From Oscillospiraceae bacterium (GTDB taxonomy: Bacteria; Bacillota; Clostridia; Oscillospirales; UBA929), in the NCBI GenBank assembly GCA_031271525.1, contig JAISVO010000056.1, positions 1 through 19,303 on the forward strand: 19,303 nt of DNA. The letters are read 5' to 3'. A model generated the notes under the pieces. It ran no database searches. It was not told where the DNA came from and worked only from the letters and a program-made list of their open reading frames with translations. Of the stretch, positions 14,743 through 19,303 are shown one piece after another. Position 1 is the first letter of the stretch, and each line of letters starts with the position of its first letter. The position numbers were made by a program, and so were the translations under genes.

Positions 14743-15063
14743 ATGCGGGTTACGTGGGAGCTGCGGGGCAGCCGGCTCTATGTGTACTTATCGGGCGAGC
14801 TGGACCATCACGCGGCGCATCAGGCGCTGAAGGAGATGGGGAGCGCGCTGGACGAGCACTTGCCGCTGCACTGCGTATTGGATTTATCCGGGCTGTCGTT
14901 TATGGACAGCTCGGGCATCGCGGTGGTTCTGGGTACGTACCGCCGCCTGAAGGCTTACGGGGGTGAGCTGTCGGTCGCCGGGGTCCCGGGGCAGGCCGCA
15001 AGGGTACTGACGATGGCAGGGGTTGACCGGATCGTCCCGATCGCGGTCGCCGTGAAAGGATGA
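14743..15063 (+). CDS. spoIIAA: Anti-sigma F factor antagonist (anti-anti-sigma)
   Basis: SpoIIAA binds SpoIIAB and frees sigma-F in the forespore once it is dephosphorylated by SpoIIE. The 106-residue STAS-domain protein has the phosphorylation loop LSFMDSSGIAVVLG (51-64). Ser56 corresponds to the phosphorylated Ser58 of Bacillus SpoIIAA. The start is ATG 14743 behind AAAGGAGGG (14728-14736); the frame upstream to 14152 lies in the cortex-enzyme gene and is not coding. It is first in a three-gene operon after a strong terminator. I expected a sigma-H promoter upstream but could not find a convincing one; CAGAATC occurs twice (from 14648 and 14684) without a good -35. Confidence 0.94.
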   Translation: MRVTWELRGSRLYVYLSGELDHHAAHQALKEMGSALDEHLPLHCVLDLSGLSFMDSSGIAVVLGTYRRLKAYGGELSVAGVPGQAARVLTMAGVDRIVPIAVAVKG

Positions 15064-15071
15064 TGGGCGTT

Positions 15072-15509
15072 ATGAAGGTGCAGAACGATCTGAGGATGGA
15101 GTTCCTCTCCCGCTCGGTCAACGAGGCGCTGGCGAGGTCGGCGGTGGGTCAAATGGCGGCGCAGCTCGATCCGTCGCTGGAGGAGCTGGGCGACATCAAG
15201 ACCGCCGTGAGCGAGGCGGTGACCAATGCGGTCGTCCACGCCTACCCCGACATGCTGGGGACCGTCTACTTACGGGCACGGATTCTGGACATAGGGACGC
15301 TGGAGGTCACGGTGCGCGACCGGGGGATCGGGATCGCGGACGTCGACGAGGCGCGCGCGGCCCTGTTCACGACCGGCGGCGATGAACGGTCGGGAATGGG
15401 GTTCACCATCATGGAGGGGTTTATGGATACCTTGCGGGTGCGTTCCGCGCCGGGCCGCGGGACGACCGTCGTCATGCGCAAGCGGGTGACGCCCCGCCCG
15501 GTGCGGTGA
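15072..15509 (+). CDS. spoIIAB: Anti-sigma F factor, serine kinase
   Basis: SpoIIAB holds sigma-F inactive and phosphorylates SpoIIAA. It has the GHKL ATPase boxes: N box SEAVTNAVVHAYP, G1 VRDRGIGI, and LFTTGGDERSGMGFTIMEGF covering the ATP lid and G2 box. The chosen ATG 15072 gives MKVQNDLRMEF, which aligns with the start of Bacillus SpoIIAB. An ATG at 15060 overlaps the spoIIAA stop (ATGA) but touches the AAAGG ribosome site with no spacing, and adds only MMGV. Either could be used, and coupling with spoIIAA is likely in both cases. Its 3' end overlaps sigF by GTGA. Confidence 0.93.
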   Translation: MKVQNDLRMEFLSRSVNEALARSAVGQMAAQLDPSLEELGDIKTAVSEAVTNAVVHAYPDMLGTVYLRARILDIGTLEVTVRDRGIGIADVDEARAALFTTGGDERSGMGFTIMEGFMDTLRVRSAPGRGTTVVMRKRVTPRPVR

Positions 15510-16219
15510 CCGCCGACTTTTCCCTGCTGGAAGCCGCGAAACAAGGGGATCCTGAAGCGATGGAGCGGGCTGTCGTCGAAAACAACCGCCTGATCTGGAG
15601 CGTCGCGAAGCGGTATTTCGGGCGGGGCGCCGACCCGGACGACCTCTATCAGCAGGCGTGTGTCGGGTTCCTAAAGGCTGTCAAAGGGTTCGACACCTCC
15701 TTTGGCACACAGTTCTCCACCTACGCGGTCCCGAAGATCGCGGGGGAGATCCGCCGTTACCTCCGGGACAACGGCTCTTTGAAGGTCAGCCGCACGATTA
15801 AGGAGCGGTGGTCGGTCATCCGGGAAGCCCGGGAGAAACTCCTCGCGGAGCTTGGACGGGAACCCCGGCTGAGCGAAATTTCCTCGGTCTGCGGGCTCTC
15901 GCCCGAGGACATCGCCGAGGCGGACCGCGCCGGGGAGCCGGTGGAGTCGCTGCAGCGCGAGAGCGGGGAGGACGGGCTGACGGTCGAGGGGACCGTCGGT
16001 GTCGAGGGGCATGAAAACCGCGTCTTAGAGGAATTGTTCCTCATAGACGCGGTGAAGAAGCTGCCCGATAAGGAGCGGGTGATCATCACCCTGCGGTATT
16101 TCCGCGACTTTACCCAAGAGCGCACGGCGCGCGCGGTCGGCGTTTCGCAGGTTCAGGTGTCACGGCTCGAACGCCGTGCTCTGGAGCGTATGCGGGCTTT
16201 CGCGCTGGAGGGTCCGTAG
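15506..16219 (+). CDS. sigF: Forespore-specific RNA polymerase sigma-F factor
   Basis: Sigma-F directs early forespore transcription. The 237-residue protein has region 2 (NNRLIWSVAKRYFGRG, DPDDLYQQACVGFLKAV, FSTYAVPKIAGEIRRYLRD, about 27-88), region 3 (VSRTIKERW, EPRLSEISSVCGLS) and region 4 (LPDKERVIITLRYF and the helix-turn-helix TQERTARAVGVSQVQVSRLE, near the C-terminus). The start is GTG 15506 in a GTGA overlap with the spoIIAB stop. There is no Shine-Dalgarno in front, so translation should depend on spoIIAB. Order and overlaps match the classical spoIIA operon. Sigma-G is similar in sequence, but its gene is not normally placed after spoIIAA-spoIIAB. The gene ends 26 bases from the convergent DUF4097 gene, and I see no clear terminator between them. 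Confidence 0.94.
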   Translation: MTADFSLLEAAKQGDPEAMERAVVENNRLIWSVAKRYFGRGADPDDLYQQACVGFLKAVKGFDTSFGTQFSTYAVPKIAGEIRRYLRDNGSLKVSRTIKERWSVIREAREKLLAELGREPRLSEISSVCGLSPEDIAEADRAGEPVESLQRESGEDGLTVEGTVGVEGHENRVLEELFLIDAVKKLPDKERVIITLRYFRDFTQERTARAVGVSQVQVSRLERRALERMRAFALEGP

Positions 16220-16245
16220 ACGCGCCGGCAGTGTTTCCGCGCCGC

Positions 16246-17241
16246 CTAGAAATTTGTTTTCACGCTGCCGCTGGTGCTCCGCACTTCCCCGGTGCCGGTC
16301 AGCACTTGGATCCGGATGCTGCCCGAGGTCGAACGGATATAGTGTTCCGGAGAGCGTACGGCGTCGGCGCGGACCGAACCGCTGGTGGACTTCAGATGGA
16401 TCAGCCCCTCGGCGTCTAGGGACCCCATTCCGACACTGCCGGACATTGTCTCGGCGGTGATCTCCTTTGCCCGGATCTCCGACTCGTGGTTGATACTCCC
16501 CGAAGTCGATTTCAGCCGCACACCGCCGGCGACCTCGCATTTCTTGATGTGGACGCTGCCCGACGTGCTCTGCACCGACAGCTCGTCGCACTTCGTATTG
16601 CCTTTCAGATGGACGCTGCCCGACGTCGAGCTGACCTGCACCACCGCCCCCGTGACATCGCGGTTGAGGTTCACCGAACCCGAGGCGCTCTTTGCCCGCA
16701 GGTCGCGGCACACCAGTGTCCCGTCGGTGTTTACCGAGCCGGAGGTGGATTGGAGGACGGTGTCGCCCCACGCCGCGTCGCCCTCCGCCCGGACCGTGCC
16801 GCTGGTTGTGACAAACGAGACATTGCCGGCGTACGAGCTTGGCAGTTCGATCTCCAGCCGGGGCGACTCGGTGAAGTTGAAGGTGAAGAGGTTGATCGAA
16901 AACCTCCAATTGGCGTTCACCGACACCGTGCCGCCGCTGTCGCTGACGGCGCATGGCTCCGCGTTCTCATAGTCATAGTGCCGGACGGTCGCTTGATTTC
17001 CGTCGGTGACGCGTATCCGTATATCCTGATATGTCGCGCCGACGTCAAGCATCGTTGTTCCGTCCAGAGTGAGTTTCTCCTCGCGGAGGAGCGTTACGTT
17101 TCCGCCGCCGAAGTTGATCATGAAGCTTTTCCCCCCAATTGAAAAATCTTTACCGAGCGCCGAAGTGATGAGGAGGGCGATGACGAGCAGCGCCACCACG
17201 CTCCAGACGGCGATGCTGACCGCGATGATGGCTTTCTTCAC
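16246..17241 (-). CDS. DUF4097-family membrane-anchored beta-solenoid protein
   Basis: The 331-residue protein has one N-terminal membrane helix (about 5-28) and an extracellular beta-rich region. From residue 145 to the end it is made of ten tandem units with the core STSGSV at a spacing of about 20 residues (the last two 19 and 18), typical of DUF4097 beta-strand repeats. These should stack into a right-handed solenoid. Such proteins are often encoded with PadR and HAAS proteins and have been tied to envelope-stress responses in some Firmicutes (for example LiaX-type proteins); the role here is inferred. The start is GTG 17241, overlapping the stop of the upstream membrane gene by GTGA and preceded by GGAGGG. 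The open frame upstream of it to 17640 is not coding. It is the last gene of the PadR operon. Confidence 0.85.
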   Translation of the reverse strand: MKKAIIAVSIAVWSVVALLVIALLITSALGKDFSIGGKSFMINFGGGNVTLLREEKLTLDGTTMLDVGATYQDIRIRVTDGNQATVRHYDYENAEPCAVSDSGGTVSVNANWRFSINLFTFNFTESPRLEIELPSSYAGNVSFVTTSGTVRAEGDAAWGDTVLQSTSGSVNTDGTLVCRDLRAKSASGSVNLNRDVTGAVVQVSSTSGSVHLKGNTKCDELSVQSTSGSVHIKKCEVAGGVRLKSTSGSINHESEIRAKEITAETMSGSVGMGSLDAEGLIHLKSTSGSVRADAVRSPEHYIRSTSGSIRIQVLTGTGEVRSTSGSVKTNF

Positions 17242-17618
17242 GGTTCGTCCCTCCAGATCCGGATCAGCCGCGTGATTTGCTGGATTGCGACGGCAAGCGG
17301 GATCACGAGCCACGCGACGCTCCACATGCGGTGATTCAGCGTCCCCAGCAGCAGGAAGAGGCAGACCGATCCAATGATCAACGCGGAGGTCAGGTGGGCG
17401 GAGCGCTTGCCGGGGGCCGACAGCGAGGCGTTCAGCAGTGATTGCAGGCAGGCGCCGAACGGGAAGAGGAGCCAGCCCGGATGCCAGAACTCGAACAGGA
17501 ACCCTATGACCAAATAGACCAGTACGATCAGCGACCAGAGGGAGGAACTGGCGGCGGCCCGCAGCCTGCTCTCCCGGGACGATTGGCCTTCGCTCATGTT
17601 GGCTTTGACTTCTTCCAC
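17238..17618 (-). CDS. Four-helix integral membrane protein of unknown function
   Basis: I do not recognise a named family. The 126-residue product has a polar, Ser/Arg-rich N-terminus (about 1-22) and four hydrophobic segments (about 27-45, 48-65, 77-94 and 98-115), ending in a basic tail RIWRDEP. The start is uncertain. GTG 17618 has AGAGGA upstream at good spacing and overlaps the HAAS gene by 25 bases. ATG 17597 overlaps the HAAS stop exactly (ATGA) but has no ribosome site. Its stop overlaps the DUF4097 start. The tight packing suggests it works with the HAAS and DUF4097 proteins, perhaps as a membrane partner; that is inference from position. Confidence 0.75.
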   Translation of the reverse strand: MEEVKANMSEGQSSRESRLRAAASSSLWSLIVLVYLVIGFLFEFWHPGWLLFPFGACLQSLLNASLSAPGKRSAHLTSALIIGSVCLFLLLGTLNHRMWSVAWLVIPLAVAIQQITRLIRIWRDEP

Positions 17619-18070
17619 AATGGTATCCTCTTTTTTTCATATTTCACCGGCTGCTGCGTCATGTTGGCGAAGATGATCAGCGCCACGCCGAAGCCGACGC
17701 AGGTGAAGAAGGGCAGTATGGCGAGGTTCTCCAGCCCCAGCACCTCGTCGAAGACGATGATCGACATCAGCCCGAGGAAGAAGAGCATGATGGCGCCGCC
17801 GATCATCACGGCTTTGTCGCGGCGCTGCTTCTCCGCTTTGCCCGGGTCGAAGACGTTTTCGCTGGAGAGGTTCTTGATCAGCTCGTCCACGTCCCCGATC
17901 CCCGAGATGACCGACGCGAACGCCTCCTCCGGGCTGACGCCCGACGCGGTCAGGTCCTCGTACTTATCTAGGCAGCCTGAGAGCAGCTCCTCGCGCATTT
18001 CCTCAATCCGCCGTGTCTTTGGCGCGTCCTGTAAAAGCCGGTCGATGTGCGCTTTGATTTTTTCCGTCAT
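17594..18070 (-). CDS. HAAS/DUF1700 domain membrane protein
   Basis: The 158-residue protein begins with a HAAS-type helical domain (about 1-70: LLQDAPKTRRIEEMREELLS, then YEDLTASGVSPEEAFASVI and a helix around ISGIGDVDELI). Two membrane helices follow (about 88-110 and 117-135) and then a lysine-rich tail. HAAS domains are regularly encoded next to PadR regulators and are thought to sense or pair with membrane components. The start is ATG 18070, in an ATGA overlap with the PadR stop and 9 bases after AGGAGG; the frame further upstream to 18121 is inside padR. The function is unknown beyond the association. Confidence 0.83.
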   Translation of the reverse strand: MTEKIKAHIDRLLQDAPKTRRIEEMREELLSGCLDKYEDLTASGVSPEEAFASVISGIGDVDELIKNLSSENVFDPGKAEKQRRDKAVMIGGAIMLFFLGLMSIIVFDEVLGLENLAILPFFTCVGFGVALIIFANMTQQPVKYEKKRIPLWKKSKPT

Positions 18071-18402
18071 TCTGTTTTTCCTCCTATCAGGCTGTCGATA
18101 ATCTCTTTCGCTTCGGTCCAATCCCTCATGCTCTGTTCCAACGCGGCGCGCCCCGCCGAGGTAATGCGGTAGTAGCGCCGCCGCGCGCCCGTCTGCTCGT
18201 CTCCCCAGTAGAACAGGATGCTTCCGGCTTCCTCCAGCCGCCGGAACGCGCCGTAGAGTGTCGCTTCCTTCAGTTCGAGGCGCTGACCCGACGCCTGCTG
18301 GATCATTTTGTTGATCTCATAGCCGTAGCTGTCCCTTCGTGACAGATGCGCTAAGATAATCATGTCGGTATTGCCCCGTATCAGATCCGACGCAATCGAC
18401 AT
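18067..18402 (-). CDS. PadR-family transcriptional regulator
   Basis: The 111-residue protein is a winged-helix PadR regulator: IRGNTDMIILAHLSRRDSYG (about 9-28), YEINKMIQQAS, the recognition-helix region LKEATLYGAFRRLEEAG (about 44-60), the wing with RRRYYRITSAGR (about 75-86), and a short C-terminal dimerisation helix. PadR proteins usually repress their own operon and respond to a ligand or membrane signal. The start ATG 18402 has GGGAGGGAG just upstream; an in-frame extension to 18447 has no ribosome site and lies in the leader. Upstream are a strong promoter and a 7-bp dyad that are well placed for autoregulation. It is the first gene of a four-gene operon. Confidence 0.9.
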   Translation of the reverse strand: MSIASDLIRGNTDMIILAHLSRRDSYGYEINKMIQQASGQRLELKEATLYGAFRRLEEAGSILFYWGDEQTGARRRYYRITSAGRAALEQSMRDWTEAKEIIDSLIGGKTE

Positions 18403-18455
18403 ATGGCACTCCCTCCCGTTGTAGATTCTTTGGCAATGTACCGCCATATTTGTTT

Positions 18456-18474
18456 TACATCGCCTGTCGATGTA
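18456..18474. promoter_or_regulatory. Inverted repeat, candidate PadR operator
   Basis: TACATCG and CGATGTA form perfect 7-bp arms around CCTGT. The ATGT/ACAT halves resemble known PadR-type half sites, and the position over the predicted transcription start fits repression of the operon. Confidence 0.6.
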
Positions 18475-18477
18475 CCT

Positions 18478-18506
18478 ACTATAACCTAAGTATATTCGCT
18501 TGTCAA
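18478..18506 (-). promoter_or_regulatory. Strong sigma-A promoter of the PadR operon
   Basis: On the minus strand TTGACA (18501-18506) and TATAGT (18478-18483) are separated by 17 bases. The start site is expected near 18471, inside the dyad at 18456-18474. Confidence 0.82.
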
Positions 18507-18705
18507 GGGGTTTTATCCGAAATATTTATGAACAATTTGTGAACGGCCCTCCTGCTCTAACTCCCTCTAGCCCCCCCCCTGTTTTGGCCCGTTTTGGACG
18601 AACTGGCCCCATCAGAAATGTCAGTTTAGCGGTAAACTTATGGGGCCAGAGGAAAGATGACGGCAAACAGAACGAGGTTATCAGTTTATGGAAGGAGGAT
18701 CATGG
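18507..18705. other. Non-coding interval between the divergent PadR and CHAP promoters
   Basis: This 199-base interval has no credible gene. It holds a run of nine C residues (18571-18579), a short direct repeat GTTTTGG-CCC-GTTTTGG (18581-18597), the nested inverted repeat at 18603-18649, and a second copy of TCAGTTTA (18681-18688; the first is at 18621-18628). A ribosome-site-like AAGGAGG (18692-18698) lies just before the CHAP promoter but is not followed by a convincing gene. Confidence 0.6.
18603..18649. repeat. Nested inverted repeat
   Basis: Outer arms CTGGCCCCAT (18603-18612) and ATGGGGCCAG (18640-18649) are a perfect 10-bp match. Inside them AGTTTA-GCGG-TAAACT (18623-18638) is a second perfect hairpin. 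No T-tract follows on either strand, so it is not a standard terminator. Confidence 0.7.
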
Positions 18706-18734
18706 TTGACAGGCGATCCATGCGGTGGTATAGT
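18706..18734 (+). promoter_or_regulatory. Strong sigma-A promoter of the CHAP gene
   Basis: TTGACA (18706-18711) and TATAGT (18729-18734) are separated by 17 bases. The predicted start near 18741 gives a leader of about 60 bases before the ATG at 18800. Confidence 0.82.
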
Positions 18735-18799
18735 GTTAGGGAATGTGACGGAATCACGGTTGTTTTCTGTCTAACCGGACAAAAATGGGGGAAATTCTC

Positions 18800-19303
18800 A
18801 TGAAACGTACATCCCGCGTTCTATCAGCAGCGCTTACCGCCATATTTTGCATAGGACTGTTAACCGGGCTGCCGCCCAGTGCAAAAGCAGCGGACGATTA
18901 CCCCTCTGAGTACAAGTCAGCCGAGCATAGTACGGTGGTAGACCGTTGGAGATTTTTTAACCGTGAATGTACTTCGTTTGTCGCATGGTGTCTGGAGAGC
19001 AGAAACGGCGTTGTTGGGTTTAATAACCGGTATGGCGGTGTGCTTTGGGGCAACGCTAAGGATTGGGCCGGCGGGGCGCGGGCATTGGGGATCGTCGTTG
19101 ACATGAATCCGGCGGTTGGTTCTGTTGCATGGACAGATGACGGTATATATGGCCATGTCGCATGGGTTTCGGCGGTCAGCGGCGATAACATTACGATTGA
19201 AGATTATAACAGTTGGGGTTACAGCGGCGCGTACAACGTGCGTACGGTTCACAAAAGCACGTTCCGCGGGTTTATTCATATCAAAGATATGATCGCCGTG
19301 CCC
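18800..19303 (+). CDS. Secreted CHAP-domain peptidoglycan hydrolase, 5' part (runs off right edge)
   Basis: An uninterrupted frame of 168 codons from ATG 18800 reaches the last base of the window without a stop. It opens with a signal peptide: MKRTSR, a hydrophobic core (about 7-24) and a likely cleavage after SAKA at residue 30. The mature part is a CHAP (NlpC/P60-like) domain: catalytic Cys57 in NRECTSFVAW, His119 in GHVAWVSAV, and an acidic or polar third position near Glu134-Asn137 in IEDYNSWG. CHAP enzymes act as amidases or endopeptidases on wall peptides, outside the cell. The ribosome site is GGGGGA shortly before the start. The gene has its own promoter and is divergent from padR. 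Any C-terminal wall-binding domains lie beyond the edge. Confidence 0.85.
   Translation, partial: MKRTSRVLSAALTAIFCIGLLTGLPPSAKAADDYPSEYKSAEHSTVVDRWRFFNRECTSFVAWCLESRNGVVGFNNRYGGVLWGNAKDWAGGARALGIVVDMNPAVGSVAWTDDGIYGHVAWVSAVSGDNITIEDYNSWGYSGAYNVRTVHKSTFRGFIHIKDMIAVP

Noticed and set aside
18500..18709. 69-codon plus-strand open frame in the intergenic interval
   Set aside because: It has no ribosome site, covers the poly-C run and the inverted repeat, and resembles no protein.
18702..18803. 33-codon upstream frame ending in an ATGA overlap with the CHAP start
   Set aside because: AAGGAGG is only 3 bases before its ATG, and the frame contains the CHAP promoter hexamers, so the main CHAP transcript would not include its start.

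Overview
The window looks like a chromosomal segment of a GC-rich, spore-forming Gram-positive anaerobe of the Clostridia (an Oscillospirales-like lineage is a reasonable guess, not a proof). The evidence is a spoIIAA-spoIIAB-sigF operon, a SleC-type cortex-lytic enzyme, a YlbJ/SpoVV-type sporulation membrane protein, strong AGGAGG ribosome sites and several TTG/GTG starts. No rRNA, tRNA, CRISPR array, insertion sequence or phage gene was seen.

Layout. (1) 1-78, minus: the first codons of a small gene that runs off the left edge. (2) 217-5914, minus: a PfkB-type sugar-phosphate kinase, then a tight group of membrane or lipid genes (DUF2156 aminoacyl-lipid synthase-like protein, GPH-family transporter, PlsC-like acyltransferase with a zinc-ribbon tail, and YlbJ). 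(3) 5945-11784, plus: a histidine operon behind a perfect TTGACA-17-TATAAT promoter, in the order hisZ-hisG-hisD-hisC-hisB-hisA::hisI-hisE. Most junctions overlap by a few bases. HisA and HisI are one continuous polypeptide, and hisH and hisF (IGP synthase) are missing from the places where they usually sit. (4) 11768-13291, plus: a family 4 uracil-DNA glycosylase that overlaps hisE, then a membrane-anchored pentapeptide-repeat protein whose 3' half is much more AT-rich than its surroundings. (5) 13349-14572: SleC-like cortex hydrolase with a candidate mother-cell sigma promoter and a strong terminator. (6) 14743-16219: spoIIAA, spoIIAB and sigF, the forespore sigma-F switch. (7) 18402-16246, minus: a PadR regulator, a HAAS/DUF1700 protein, a four-helix membrane protein and a DUF4097 beta-solenoid protein, behind a TTGACA-17-TATAGT promoter with a 7-bp dyad at its start site. 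(8) 18800 to the end, plus: the first 168 codons of a secreted CHAP-domain protein with its own strong promoter; it is cut by the window edge.

How the parts work together. The his operon covers histidine synthesis from PRPP and ATP except the HisF/HisH step and histidinol-phosphate phosphatase, which must be encoded elsewhere if the pathway works. The HisI-HisA fusion joins two consecutive reactions. The minus-strand lipid group may act in phospholipid aminoacylation, transport or remodelling; this is inferred from gene neighbourhood only. The PadR operon looks like an autoregulated envelope-response unit. The most noteworthy points are the HisA-HisI fusion with loss of hisH/hisF, an altered metal motif in the HisI part, recurring AT-rich dyads in the his genes, and an unexplained nested inverted repeat at 18603-18649.
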